Assembly: GCA_028723425.1 (NCBI GenBank)
Contig: JAQYEZ010000013.1
Span: 1-61,050 of the forward strand
DNA length: 61,050 nt
Direction of reading: 5' to 3'
Source: Peptoniphilaceae bacterium
Lineage (GTDB): Bacteria; Bacillota; Clostridia; Tissierellales; Peptoniphilaceae
The notes under the pieces are model-generated. The model saw nothing but the letters and a program-made list of their open reading frames with translations, was not told the origin of the DNA and searched no databases. The position numbers and the translations under genes are program-made. Numbering within the stretch: position 1 is the stretch's first letter; every line of letters begins with the position of its first letter. This document shows positions 16,736 through 25,680 of the stretch, one piece after another.

Positions 16736-17059
16736 TTAGTTTTCTTCTTCCTTTAATTTTTCCATTTGTTTTTTGATTTCTTCTTTTATGTAAAATTCCA
16801 AATCAGATTTTTTTACATATTCATTAAGTTTTAGGTAATCTTCTAAACTTTCCCTACATATTCTTTCAATTTCTTCTCTTTGCTTTTTTGCTTTATTTGA
16901 AAGCTTAGAATACAAAGAATCTGCCTCATAGCTTGAAATTTCTCCACGTTCTATCATTTGGTCTACAAAATCTTTAAGCCTATCTTTTGAATAAAAGAAA
17001 AAGCCTGCTCCAAAATCCACATAATCCTTAATTAGTTTTTCTATCTTACTTTCTCTCAT
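16736..17059 (-). CDS. Phasin-like coiled-coil protein
   Basis: 107 residues from the ATG at 17059, preceded by AAGGAG at 6 bp spacing; an in-frame TTG two codons upstream is too close to that RBS. Sequence is helical and charged with a phasin-like N-terminus (FGAGFFFYSKDRLKDFVDQM) and a coiled-coil end (KSDLEFYIKEEIKKQMEKL). Genes of this type often precede UbiB-family kinases, as here (10-bp gap). Probably cytosolic or membrane-peripheral; function not established. Confidence 0.7.
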   Translation of the reverse strand: MRESKIEKLIKDYVDFGAGFFFYSKDRLKDFVDQMIERGEISSYEADSLYSKLSNKAKKQREEIERICRESLEDYLKLNEYVKKSDLEFYIKEEIKKQMEKLKEEEN

Positions 17060-17097
17060 AAACAACTCCTTTTATATTTCTTACCCCTTTAGCTATC

Positions 17098-17541
17098 CTA
17101 ATCTTCTGCTATGTCTATTTGTATATAGGCTATAGAATTTCTTTGGAGCAGTTCTAAGGCATAGTCGTCAACCCTATAGGCCTTGGCATAATAAATCTTT
17201 TTTATGCCTGCTTGAATGAGAGATTTAGTACAGTTTAGGCAAGGAAAATGAGTTACATAGCAAGTACAGCCGTCAACAGAAATTCCTTCTTTTGCGCAGT
17301 ACAAAAGTGCATTCATTTCAGCATGAATAGTCGCTATACAATGTCCATCTCTCATAGTATGACCAACTTCATCACAATGAGGATTGCCCTTGATAGATCC
17401 ATTATAGCCAGTTGAAACAATCCTATTATCTTCATTTACCAAAACACAACCCACATAGGCCCTATCACAAGTTCCTCTTTGACTTACATTATAAGCAAGT
17501 TTCATAAAATATTCTTCCCAAGTCAATCTATCTTTAGCCAT
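17098..17541 (-). CDS. dCMP deaminase (ComEB-type)
   Basis: 147 residues from the ATG at 17541, which has GGAGG 5 bp upstream. Zinc site and catalytic glutamate are in IHAEMNALLYC (HAE near residue 75) and FPCLNCTKSLI (PCxxC near 100). The extra CD and H residues in GTCDRAYVGCVLV and NPHCDEVGH are typical of dCMP deaminases rather than tRNA or cytidine deaminases. It converts dCMP to dUMP for thymidylate synthesis. Separated by 38 bp from the phasin-like gene downstream. Confidence 0.92.
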   Translation of the reverse strand: MAKDRLTWEEYFMKLAYNVSQRGTCDRAYVGCVLVNEDNRIVSTGYNGSIKGNPHCDEVGHTMRDGHCIATIHAEMNALLYCAKEGISVDGCTCYVTHFPCLNCTKSLIQAGIKKIYYAKAYRVDDYALELLQRNSIAYIQIDIAED

Positions 17542-17587
17542 TTTTACCTCCACTTTTTACCTATATTGTATCAGATATATAAAAATT

Positions 17588-17622
17588 GGGACCTTGCAAA
17601 TAAGAAAATTACAATGCAAGCG
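17588..17622 (-). terminator. Terminator of the GntR/ABC/lipoprotein operon
   Basis: On the minus strand GGGGCGCTTGCA pairs with TGCAAGGTCCC (two interruptions), followed by AATTTTT, 11 bp after the lipoprotein stop. Confidence 0.6.
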
Positions 17623-17632
17623 CCCCTATTCT

Positions 17633-18205
17633 TTATTCTTCTACCTCAAATTTAATCACATAATCATTATAAGTATCCAAATTATCCTTTATCGAAAACT
17701 TATACTTTACAAAATCAACTTTTTGATCTGAAACAAAAACTGCCCTTATAGATTCTTGATTGCTCTTTATAAGATCAATCTCTGGGACAATATTTGTCGC
17801 AAATATAAATTCTAATTCTTTGTCCTTGGAATCGAAAGCACTTGGCAAGATATCTTGCAATTTATAAGATGAATTTGAAAAATCATTGTCTATAGTCTTA
17901 TCTTCAAAAACATAATCAATATAGATAACATATTTACCCTCTGCCTTATCTTTTATATTTTCTATCATTTTGGGATCAGTTATATTTTCAAATTTTATTT
18001 CTCTCATATCCCTTATGCTTACTTCAAACTGATTTGGATTTGAAAAGCCTGAGTAAGGCTCAAAGGATAAATTTTTATCTTCTATAGACTGATCACTTAT
18101 TTGTATCTTATCTTCTGTACTTATATTCTTATTTTTTTGCTTTTGCCCACAAGCTGTAAAGAGAACTAAGCAAGCTAAACTTATTGGCAAAAAACTTTTT
18201 TTCAT
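17633..18205 (-). CDS. Putative lipoprotein of a YtrA-type operon
   Basis: 190 residues from the ATG at 18205, giving a clean lipoprotein signal: KKSFLPISLACLVLF then TAC with the lipid-modified cysteine near residue 19. The in-frame GTG at 18214 would lie upstream of the natural n-region; AAGGTG at 18211-18218 serves the ATG. The mature part is acidic and beta-rich with no family I recognise. It is the last gene of a regulator-ATPase-permease-lipoprotein operon and may be an accessory to that transporter at the outer face of the membrane. Confidence 0.7.
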   Translation of the reverse strand: MKKSFLPISLACLVLFTACGQKQKNKNISTEDKIQISDQSIEDKNLSFEPYSGFSNPNQFEVSIRDMREIKFENITDPKMIENIKDKAEGKYVIYIDYVFEDKTIDNDFSNSSYKLQDILPSAFDSKDKELEFIFATNIVPEIDLIKSNQESIRAVFVSDQKVDFVKYKFSIKDNLDTYNDYVIKFEVEE

Positions 18206-18210
18206 CCTAA

Positions 18211-19461
18211 TCACACCTTTATTTTTATATTAAACAAAGCATTAAATAGCTTATATGAACCAAACAAGAAGAATAGATATAGAGCTACTCCTATATAAAC
18301 ATTATAGTCCGCAAAGGCCGATGTGACAATCGTAAATATTATTGATGTCAAGGTAAGGCAGGCAAGAATTAGGCTAATGATTTTTATAGGCTTATTAATA
18401 ACCATATAACCTGAATTTTCTGTTTTCATATTTTTTACCACTATAAGGGCTATTAGAAGACTTATTAAGGCTAAGATGCTATAGGCTATTAGTTGATTAT
18501 TTGATAGATCAAATTTTCTTAAGGGTGAAAGTAGATAGGCAATAAGACCTCCTTTTCTAGCCAAAAATTCATCAAATTTAACAGTTAAGGTTTGATCATA
18601 ACTAGTTCCTAATATTCCTTCTTGAATAGTTGTAATATCAAAGGCAAATATTTCACATAGACCAAAGGCTATTATATTTAAGCCTATATGTCCAAAGATA
18701 TTTCCACTCATAGCCCCTGTCGACATAAATATTACCAAGATAAGCCAGTATAGTTTAAGCTCTTTTAAATAGAAATATAAGAGTCCCTTAGTGTTAAATA
18801 ATTTTCCTAAGCCTGAGGTCGAAATTAAGACATTTTCAAGGCCAATTTGAACAAGAAATACTAGAAGACTTATTATAAGCCCAAAAGCCAATTTCATGGC
18901 AAAATCTTTTATCTTTGACCAAGGATACATCCTAGTAAAATCAAAGTAGGTTGTCATTTGTTCTATACTTGTTAAAAGCATAGCTAGGATAAAAAGAAAT
19001 GGATACATGAAAAAGTTTTGGTATTGAGATACTAGCCAATTTTGAGATTTGTTATTCATCACTTGATCCTTATACATATCATAAGTAGAAACTAAATTCT
19101 CAGCCCTAAAATATAGCTCACTTCTATTTTCAGCATAATAGGCATCAAGCTCGTTTGAATCCATCTTAGAAAGTAGGTCATCAGTAATAATATCGTATTT
19201 TTTTACAAGTTTATTTCTTAACCTATCTCCATATTTAAGGTAATTTTTGTCCAACTGTTCAGGTTTTTGTTTCTTTTTCTTATTATTTATTCCAATAATA
19301 TCCTCAAAACCTTTCACAGAACTTGTAAGTCCCTTGTAAATACTATTAGCATTATACCTAAATGATAAGGTATTAATTAAAAGAGATGCTACTATTAATA
19401 AGATTAACCAAATGGAATTTTTCTTCCATTGTAAGTTAAATAGCTTTTTGAAAGCTTTCAT
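18211..19461 (-). CDS. ABC transporter permease, YtrC/D-like
   Basis: 416 residues. An N-terminal helix (SIWLILLIVASLLINTLSF), a long soluble loop of about 110 residues, then about six helices (for example FFMYPFLFILAMLLTSIE and LAFGLIISLLVFLVQIGL). The pattern fits permeases of GntR-regulated exporters in Firmicutes. The start shares one base with the ATPase stop and the stop lies 6 bp before the lipoprotein start. Substrate unknown; related systems respond to cell-wall-active agents. Confidence 0.75.
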   Translation of the reverse strand: MKAFKKLFNLQWKKNSIWLILLIVASLLINTLSFRYNANSIYKGLTSSVKGFEDIIGINNKKKKQKPEQLDKNYLKYGDRLRNKLVKKYDIITDDLLSKMDSNELDAYYAENRSELYFRAENLVSTYDMYKDQVMNNKSQNWLVSQYQNFFMYPFLFILAMLLTSIEQMTTYFDFTRMYPWSKIKDFAMKLAFGLIISLLVFLVQIGLENVLISTSGLGKLFNTKGLLYFYLKELKLYWLILVIFMSTGAMSGNIFGHIGLNIIAFGLCEIFAFDITTIQEGILGTSYDQTLTVKFDEFLARKGGLIAYLLSPLRKFDLSNNQLIAYSILALISLLIALIVVKNMKTENSGYMVINKPIKIISLILACLTLTSIIFTIVTSAFADYNVYIGVALYLFFLFGSYKLFNALFNIKIKV

Positions 19462-20321
19462 TATTTTCTTCCCCTTTCCCAGTAAAAGCTATCTTCTACT
19501 TGACTTGGCAAGATATCGTATTGTACTATCTGATCCCTATCCAATAATTCTTTGACTTTCTCTTTATCCATACCAATAAGAATCGTATAAACTCTACCCA
19601 AGTTAAATCTCAAAATACTTTGCTTTAATATATCTTCAGGAAGTTTATCCCTTACTACAATTTGGACTTTGCTAAATTTATCATTTTCTTCGACAATCTT
19701 TTCAATTTTGCCTTTCTTTGTTAGATATATTATTTGATCTGACAAACCATAAAGTTGGTCAAGTTCATGAGAAGATGCAAAAATTGTCCTTCCCTCTTCT
19801 TTGGCATCAAGTAGATATGAGCTTATGATTTCCTTATTTAAAACATCCATCCCATCCAAAATTTCATCCACAAGCAAAATTTCTGCCCTTGTAGCAAGTA
19901 TTGTTATTAGACCCAATAGATTTTTTATGCCCTTAGAATAATTCCTAATATTTTTATTAAGATCTATCTCATTTTTTTCTAATTCCTTTATAAAAAAATC
20001 TTTATCAAAGTTAGGATAAATTATCTGATAATATTCAATCATTTCTTTAGGTTTAGAATAGTTAAAATAGTCAAATCTATCAGGAAGGTAGGCTATATGT
20101 TCTATAAGTTTGTAATTCTTTCTGATATCTTCTCCATCAAGGCTAACTTCTCCCCTATCAGGGTCAAATATCCTACACATAATTTTTAAAAGGGTAGTTT
20201 TCCCAGACCCATTTCTTCCTACAAGGCCTGTAATATTCGCCTCTTTTAAAGCAAACGAAAAATCATTTAATACCTTATTTTTACCAAAAGATTTTTCTAT
20301 ATTTTTTACAGCTATAATCAT
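19461..20321 (-). CDS. ABC transporter ATPase, YtrB-like
   Basis: 286 residues. Walker A GRNGSGKTT (about 35-43), a signature region of the divergent form YSKGIKNLL, Walker B LLVDEILDGMD and the switch histidine in ASSHELDQLYG. The C-terminal 70 residues are an extension typical of YtrB/CcmA-like ATPases. It overlaps the GntR gene by 4 bp and the permease by 1 bp, so translation is coupled across the operon. Confidence 0.9.
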   Translation of the reverse strand: MIIAVKNIEKSFGKNKVLNDFSFALKEANITGLVGRNGSGKTTLLKIMCRIFDPDRGEVSLDGEDIRKNYKLIEHIAYLPDRFDYFNYSKPKEMIEYYQIIYPNFDKDFFIKELEKNEIDLNKNIRNYSKGIKNLLGLITILATRAEILLVDEILDGMDVLNKEIISSYLLDAKEEGRTIFASSHELDQLYGLSDQIIYLTKKGKIEKIVEENDKFSKVQIVVRDKLPEDILKQSILRFNLGRVYTILIGMDKEKVKELLDRDQIVQYDILPSQVEDSFYWERGRK

Positions 20322-20686
20322 AAGACCTCCTTAGCAGATTCGTCATAGATTTCCTTAATCCTCTCTTCTGGTATCTGTAAAAATCTTGTTTCCAAAAATA
20401 AGTCCAAAAGTTTTGCTTCTATTTTTTTAACTTCTGTATCTAGCATCTCCTTTTTTATACAGATAAAACTACCCGTACCTGGTCTAGTTTCCATGATTCC
20501 TAAGTCTTGCAGAGCTTTATAGGCCTTTGAAACAGTGGAAGTGTTGACAAGAAGAGTTTTCGATAATTCTCTGACTGAAGGCATCGCGTCACCATCTTGT
20601 AAAATACCTTTGGCTATCAACAAGCGAGTTTGTTTGACAATTTGAAGATATAAAGGGGTTTGCGATGAAAAATTTAATTCAAACAA
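20318..20686 (-). CDS. GntR-family regulator, YtrA subfamily (TTG start)
   Basis: 122 residues when started at the TTG at 20686, which has AAGGAG with 6-bp spacing. An upstream in-frame ATG (20725) would place the operator palindrome and the RBS inside the coding region, so it is rejected. Winged-helix DNA-binding domain: SQTPLYLQIVKQTRLLIAKG, then MPSVRELSKTLLVNTSTVSK and TRPGTGSF. The C-terminal dimerisation part is short, as in the YtrA group, which represses adjacent ABC operons. The palindrome 20701-20723 is its likely operator. Confidence 0.9.
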   Translation of the reverse strand: MFELNFSSQTPLYLQIVKQTRLLIAKGILQDGDAMPSVRELSKTLLVNTSTVSKAYKALQDLGIMETRPGTGSFICIKKEMLDTEVKKIEAKLLDLFLETRFLQIPEERIKEIYDESAKEVL

Positions 20687-20700
20687 TTCATGCTCCTTTC

Positions 20701-20762
20701 GTGTATGGTATATCGCCATACACATTATATTAATATTATATCGAAGCTAACTTTTTTGTCAA
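20701..20762 (-). promoter_or_regulatory. Promoter and palindromic operator of the GntR operon
   Basis: On the minus strand TTGACA (20757-20762), 16-bp spacer, TATAAT (20735-20740). Immediately downstream lies a perfect palindrome GTGTATGG-N7-CCATACAC (20701-20723), just before the RBS. The placement between start site and RBS fits autorepression by the YtrA-type regulator; operators of this subfamily are inverted repeats of this kind. Confidence 0.8.
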
Positions 20763-20866
20763 TACTTATCTTTTTGCTACCATCACAAAAAATTTCAGAT
20801 GGCTTTTATCTTGCTTATATTTGATTATTTACGTATTTACCTTATAATAAAGAAAAAGAGGTACTT

Positions 20867-21646
20867 ATGAAAAAAATATTAATTATAAATGATTTTGTAT
20901 CTTGGGGGAAAATTGCAGGCTCCCAAGTCGATACTATTCTTACATACAAGGGTTATGATGTAATATTCTTACCTACAGCTCTAATTTCAAACATTTTTTC
21001 CAAAGGTGGCTTTTCTGATTTTGACACAAGTCCTTATATAAAAGAAAGCCTTGATAGATGGAAAGATTTGGGAGTAAAGTTTGATGCAGTCTTTGTCGGT
21101 TATCTAAAAAATTCCAGACAAAAAGATTTAATAATGACTTATTTGCAAAGTCTTGACCAAAAACCACTTGTAATCCACGATCCAATTATGGCAGATAAGG
21201 GAACTCTTTATAAGGGGCTTGATCCTTCTATTATCGATGTTCACAGAGATTTTTCAAAAATTAGCGATATAAGCATACCAAATTTTACAGAAGCAAAGTT
21301 TATCAGTCAAAGTAAAAGTGAAGATCCTCTTACTATAGCAAAAATAATCGGGGAAAATAATAAAAAAGTTATTATTACATCTGTAAATGATGAAAATTCC
21401 CACAATATTTTAGCCTATAATGGAAAAGAAGCTGAAAAGATAAGCTATGACTACATAGACAAGTCTTTTGCAGGGACTGGTGATATTTTTGATGGTCTTT
21501 TCCTAGAAGCTTATTTAAAAACATATGATTTTAGATTATCAATAATAAAAGCAAAAGATACTATTTCAAAAATATTAAAAACCAAAGTAGCAAGTGATGA
21601 AAAGTCAATAGATATCAAGATTGAAAAATATTTAAATCTATTATAG
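20867..21646 (+). CDS. Pyridoxal/pyridoxamine kinase-like PfkB-family protein
   Basis: 259 residues of the ribokinase fold. N-terminal KILIINDFVSWGKIAGSQVD, the pyridoxal-kinase-like FVGYLKNSRQ, HDPIMADKG, IPNFTEAKFI, and the catalytic anion-hole motif FAGTGDIFDG with the base aspartate (about residues 202-211). It most likely phosphorylates pyridoxine-type B6 vitamers with ATP; a hydroxymethylpyrimidine-kinase-like specificity cannot be excluded. Possibly co-transcribed with the MATE pump 20 bp downstream. RBS AGAGG before the ATG. Confidence 0.82.
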   Translation: MKKILIINDFVSWGKIAGSQVDTILTYKGYDVIFLPTALISNIFSKGGFSDFDTSPYIKESLDRWKDLGVKFDAVFVGYLKNSRQKDLIMTYLQSLDQKPLVIHDPIMADKGTLYKGLDPSIIDVHRDFSKISDISIPNFTEAKFISQSKSEDPLTIAKIIGENNKKVIITSVNDENSHNILAYNGKEAEKISYDYIDKSFAGTGDIFDGLFLEAYLKTYDFRLSIIKAKDTISKILKTKVASDEKSIDIKIEKYLNLL

Positions 21647-21668
21647 CAAAGGATGAAAGGTGATAATT

Positions 21669-23009
21669 TTGATAAAAAATAAATATATAAAAAGAACTTT
21701 ATCCATAGCCTGGCCTTCTGTTTTAGAGTCGTTCTTCATATCTGTTGCAGGACTTATAGACACCTTGATGGTTTCAAATTTGGGTAGCAATGCAGTCGCT
21801 GCAGTAGGCCTTACAACCCAGCCCAAACTAATAGCTTTTTCAGTATTCATGGCAATTTCTGTTGCAGTCTCAGCTCTAGTAGCAAGAAGAAAGGGCGAAC
21901 AAGATAAGAAAAAAGCTAACCAAACTTTGGTAACTGCCATGCTTATAGCAATAATTTTATGTATACTTATTTCAACACTTACTGTTTTCTTTACACCTGA
22001 TATCATAAGGCTTGCTGGATCAAACAAGGCTACTCATAAACTCGGTGTAGATTATTTAAGTATAATCATGGCTGGTATGATTTTTAACGTAATAGCGACA
22101 ATTATAAACGCCGCCCAAAGAGGTTCTGGCAACACAAGGATTGCCTTTACGACTAATCTTGTTTCATCTGTCGTAAATATATTCTTTAACTACCTATTGA
22201 TAAATGGTAACTGGGGTTTTCCAGCACTAGGAGTTAGTGGAGCAGCTATAGCGACAGTAATAGGAACAGCAGTAGCTGCTATAATGTCTATAAACTCCTT
22301 ATTTAAAAGAGAATCTTTTGTATCCATTTCCTTGATAATAAAAAAGAAAATTGGCTTTGCAAAAGAAATAGGAAAAGATATCCTTAATTTTTCTTCTACT
22401 ATATTTGCCGAAAATATTGCAGCAAGAACAGGATTTTTGGTTACAGCTATAACAGCTGCCAAACTTGGAACAGACCAATTTGCAGCTCACAATGTCGGTA
22501 TGAACCTCTTATCCCTAACCTTTGCCTTTGGTGATGGTATGCAGGTAGCAGCTGTTGCCCTAACAGGAAATGCCCTTGGAGCAAAGAAAAAAGACGAAGC
22601 CATAAAATATGGTAAAACCTGTCAAGAAATAGGACTTGCAATATCAGCCATAATCGCTGTCTTCTTGATAATATTTAGAAAATATTTATTTAGAATTTTC
22701 TTTGATGACCCAAAAATAATTCACATAGGAGAAATAATCATAATGTTTATGATATTTATAGTCCTATTCCAAATATCACAAGTTATTTTTGGAGGATGTC
22801 TAAGAGCTGCAGGAGATGTAAAATTTACCCTACTTTCTTCTCTTTTATCCATAACCTTGGTTAGAAGTATATCCACTCTTATCTATGTAAATGTTCTAGG
22901 TCTTGGAATAGACGGTATATGGCTAGGTATCTTATCAGATCAAACTTGTAGATTTCTAATCCTAAGGTGGAGATTTAAACAAGGAAAATGGGTTGATAGG
23001 GTTATATAG
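21669..23009 (+). CDS. MATE-family multidrug efflux transporter
   Basis: 446 residues from a TTG at 21669; AAAGGTGAT lies 5 bp upstream and strongly matches the ribosome-binding consensus. A GTG at 21660 is in frame but sits inside that RBS. Twelve helices with the MATE duplication: IAWPSVLESFFISVAGLIDT begins the first half and the second half begins near NFSSTIFAENIAARTGFL. Such pumps export cationic compounds in exchange for Na+ or H+. Substrate unknown. Confidence 0.9.
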   Translation: MIKNKYIKRTLSIAWPSVLESFFISVAGLIDTLMVSNLGSNAVAAVGLTTQPKLIAFSVFMAISVAVSALVARRKGEQDKKKANQTLVTAMLIAIILCILISTLTVFFTPDIIRLAGSNKATHKLGVDYLSIIMAGMIFNVIATIINAAQRGSGNTRIAFTTNLVSSVVNIFFNYLLINGNWGFPALGVSGAAIATVIGTAVAAIMSINSLFKRESFVSISLIIKKKIGFAKEIGKDILNFSSTIFAENIAARTGFLVTAITAAKLGTDQFAAHNVGMNLLSLTFAFGDGMQVAAVALTGNALGAKKKDEAIKYGKTCQEIGLAISAIIAVFLIIFRKYLFRIFFDDPKIIHIGEIIIMFMIFIVLFQISQVIFGGCLRAAGDVKFTLLSSLLSITLVRSISTLIYVNVLGLGIDGIWLGILSDQTCRFLILRWRFKQGKWVDRVI

Positions 23010-23098
23010 AAAGCTTGACAATTAAAAATTAGAAATATAAACTAAGGATAAGAAAGAAATTTTATTTCTTATAGAAAAGAAAAAGTTAGGAGTATAAA

Positions 23099-23326
23099 AT
23101 GAAAATAAAAAAAATCTTGCCTTTCTTTGGCTTAGTACTTGTTTTGGCAGCTTGTAGTGGTAAAAAAACTGACCCAACATCAAGTGATATAACTCAAACC
23201 ACTACTATACAAGCCCCTACAAGCGATAATGCTAATGATCAAAGCCTAGATAAAGAGGATCAAATAAAAATCGAAAACAACCAAAGCACTGAATCTTCTG
23301 AAATAAAAGATTCTAACAATAAGTAA
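23099..23326 (+). CDS. Small lipoprotein
   Basis: 75 residues: a lipoprotein signal (KKILPFFGLVLVLAAC, cysteine near residue 20) followed by about 55 residues rich in Ser, Thr, Asn, Asp and Lys, without hydrophobic segments. It is probably a short, unstructured membrane-anchored lipopeptide. No family recognised. It lies 89 bp after the MATE gene, with a weak A/T hairpin between, and ends in a strong terminator. Confidence 0.7.
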   Translation: MKIKKILPFFGLVLVLAACSGKKTDPTSSDITQTTTIQAPTSDNANDQSLDKEDQIKIENNQSTESSEIKDSNNK

Positions 23327-23327
23327 A

Positions 23328-23376
23328 AAGCAAAATCCCTTGACTAGTAACTATTACCTAACAAGGGATTTTTGCT
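23328..23376. terminator. Bidirectional terminator
   Basis: AAGCAAAATCCCTTG pairs with CAAGGGATTTTTGCTT around a 19-nt loop; T-rich on both sides. It separates the converging lipoprotein and veg genes. Confidence 0.85.
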
Positions 23377-23392
23377 TATATATTTATAGTCT

Positions 23393-23632
23393 TTAATTAT
23401 CGACTTGTAATTTTACTGTTGATGTAAGAATATCTGAATATGAATAAGAAATTGTTCTTTCATCATTAAAGTCATTGTTTACTTTTACTGTAAAAACACT
23501 TGGAAAGGCATCTACAATTACACCAGATTTTGTAACAATTCTTTTTCTTCCCTTATCTGCCTTTATAATTACTTCCTTACCTACGTTAGCCTCTACTTCC
23601 GATCTAATTTCTTGAACTGTCTTGAATTCCAT
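23393..23632 (-). CDS. veg: Veg family protein
   Basis: 79 residues from the ATG at 23632; GGAAGGTGAT lies 6 bp upstream. The product matches Veg in length and core: EIRSEVEANVGKEVIIKADK, then KRIVTKSGVIVDAFPSVFTV and ISYSYSDILT. Veg is a small cytosolic protein widespread in Firmicutes that stimulates biofilm matrix gene expression in Bacillus subtilis; its biochemical action is not settled. Monocistronic. Confidence 0.9.
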   Translation of the reverse strand: MEFKTVQEIRSEVEANVGKEVIIKADKGRKRIVTKSGVIVDAFPSVFTVKVNNDFNDERTISYSYSDILTSTVKLQVDN

Positions 23633-23762
23633 AATTTTATCACCTTCCATGCATTACTGATTTAATTATACTATAAAAGGCGACCAAAGTCAAATTGACT
23701 AAATATTATACTGTACTTAGAAATTTTTGTCAAATTTTTATTTGAATATTTTATTATTAATA

Positions 23763-25610
23763 TTAAATTAACTTCCACATATTTTTAGCATAGGCTATTG
23801 GATCTTCTATCTCAAGTCCTTCTATAAGTTTTGCTTGATCTAACAATAGATTTGCAAGTATTTTAAACTTGTCTTCATCTTCTTTGCTAGTTTTTTCCAA
23901 TAGTTCATAGGCTTTAGAATTTTTATTTATCTCAAGTACCTTTTCTGCCTTAATTTCTGGGGCATTTGGTTGATTTTTTAGAGTTTTTTCCATTTCTATG
24001 GAAATTTCTCCCCTTTGTTTTATCATAGAAGGTAATTCTCCAAGCTTGTCTGTAAATTTAACCTCTACTACTTCATCTGGAAGAACTTTTTTTATTTGCT
24101 TTAGGATATCATCCTTATCCTCTTCTTTAACTTCTTCATCGTCAACTTGGTTAATTGATTTGAATTTTTTCTCTTTATATTCTCCAAGCATCTTTATCAA
24201 AAATTCATCTAGCTTTTCTGTAAGCAATAGTACATCTACATTTTCATCTACGCTTTCCAATTGTGGAGATTTTTTTATCCTATCAAGAGAAGGTCCAACT
24301 GCATACAAGATATTTTCTTGTGTAGAAGCCATCTTATCCTTGTATTCTTTTAGGTTAATTAGCTTATCTTCTTTTCTAGAATAGAAAAGTAGCAAGTCTT
24401 CAAAGTCTGACTTATTCATACCATAGGACTCATACAAAGCCATCTTTATGGTATTGCCAAATTCTTTGAAGAATGTCTCATAGTCTTCTCTTTTATTTTT
24501 TTGCATATCTAAGAGGTGATCTTTTATTTTTTTATTTAATTGTTTGGCTATAAACCTTAATTGCTTATCTCTTTGCAAAGTTTGTCTGGAAATATTTAGG
24601 GAAATATCATCACTTTCTACAACACCTTTAGCAAATGAATAAGCATCTTCTATTAAGTCCTCAGACCTATCTTGGATTTTTACTCCATGGGAATATAATT
24701 GTAGGCCCTTTTGATAATCTTTTGAATAATAATCAAAGGGTGCTTTTTTAGGAATATAAATCAAAGCCTTAAAGGAAACCAAACCTTCTATGTTTAAATG
24801 CAAGTAAGATAAGGGCTCATCATAACCAAAACCTTGGTCTCTATAAAAGTTTTTATAGTCTTCTTCTGTTAATTCTTTTTTATTTTTCTTCCAGATAGGA
24901 GTTTCTGAATTTAAGATCTCATATTCCTTATATTCTTCATACTTTGGTTTATCTTCTGTTGAGTCTTTGGCGGGTCTTGACTTTGTCATAAGCATTTTTA
25001 TTGGAAATCTTATGTAGTTAGAATGTTCTACAACCAAATTCTTTAAATAGTAGGGATCTAGATAAGAATCATAGGACTCATCTTCTTGGTTTTCTTTCAA
25101 ATAAAGAATTACTTCTGTTCCCACCTCATCTTTTTCAATCTCTTCTATACTATAGCCATCAGCATTTTGGCTAGTCCAAATGTAGGCTTTATCTGAGCCT
25201 AATTTTTTGCTTTTTACACTAACCTTATCTGCAACCATAAAAGATGAATAAAAGCCTACCCCAAATTGTCCTATTAGTTGGTCTATTTCTTCCTTTTTCA
25301 TCTCTTTTTTGAAAGCTTCTGTGCCAGATTTTGCTATTGTTCCAAGATTTTCGATAAGGTCCGTCTCATCCATACCAATACCGGTATCCTTTACTGTTAG
25401 CTTTCTCTTATCTTTATCGGCTATTAGTTCTATATAGTAATCATCCTTGTTTACTTCTTTTTCAGATTTTAAATCTTCATAATATCTCTTATCAAGAGCA
25501 TCCGATGCATTTGATATCAACTCTCTTAAAAATATTTCTTTTTCTGTATAAATAGAGTTAATCATAAGATCCATGATTTTTTTTGCTTCTGCTTTAAATT
25601 CTTGTCTCAT
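23763..25610 (-). CDS. htpG: Chaperone HtpG (Hsp90)
   Basis: 615 residues. GHKL ATPase domain at the N-terminus with the ATP-lid motifs ELISNASDALDK, DTGIGMDETDLIENLGTIAKSG and IGQFGVGFYSSFMV; middle domain with the SRQTLQRDK arginine/glutamine loop; C-terminal dimerisation domain ending in the full-length position. It assists folding and activation of client proteins under stress. Monocistronic behind a CIRCE-like operator, so heat-shock control by HrcA is probable. Confidence 0.97.
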   Translation of the reverse strand: MRQEFKAEAKKIMDLMINSIYTEKEIFLRELISNASDALDKRYYEDLKSEKEVNKDDYYIELIADKDKRKLTVKDTGIGMDETDLIENLGTIAKSGTEAFKKEMKKEEIDQLIGQFGVGFYSSFMVADKVSVKSKKLGSDKAYIWTSQNADGYSIEEIEKDEVGTEVILYLKENQEDESYDSYLDPYYLKNLVVEHSNYIRFPIKMLMTKSRPAKDSTEDKPKYEEYKEYEILNSETPIWKKNKKELTEEDYKNFYRDQGFGYDEPLSYLHLNIEGLVSFKALIYIPKKAPFDYYSKDYQKGLQLYSHGVKIQDRSEDLIEDAYSFAKGVVESDDISLNISRQTLQRDKQLRFIAKQLNKKIKDHLLDMQKNKREDYETFFKEFGNTIKMALYESYGMNKSDFEDLLLFYSRKEDKLINLKEYKDKMASTQENILYAVGPSLDRIKKSPQLESVDENVDVLLLTEKLDEFLIKMLGEYKEKKFKSINQVDDEEVKEEDKDDILKQIKKVLPDEVVEVKFTDKLGELPSMIKQRGEISIEMEKTLKNQPNAPEIKAEKVLEINKNSKAYELLEKTSKEDEDKFKILANLLLDQAKLIEGLEIEDPIAYAKNMWKLI

Positions 25611-25620
25611 ATATGCCTCC

Positions 25621-25647
25621 TTAGCACTGTATCGTACCGACTGCTAA
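25621..25647 (-). promoter_or_regulatory. CIRCE-like HrcA operator before htpG
   Basis: TTAGCACTG-N9-GACTGCTAA, compared with the CIRCE consensus TTAGCACTC-N9-GAGTGCTAA: two positions differ and the 9-bp spacer is exact. It lies directly downstream of a minus-strand promoter TTGCAA (25671-25676), 16-bp spacer, TATAGT (25649-25654), and just before the htpG RBS. That is the normal place for an HrcA site. Confidence 0.75.
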
Positions 25648-25680
25648 TACTATACTAATAAATTCTATACTTGCAAACTT

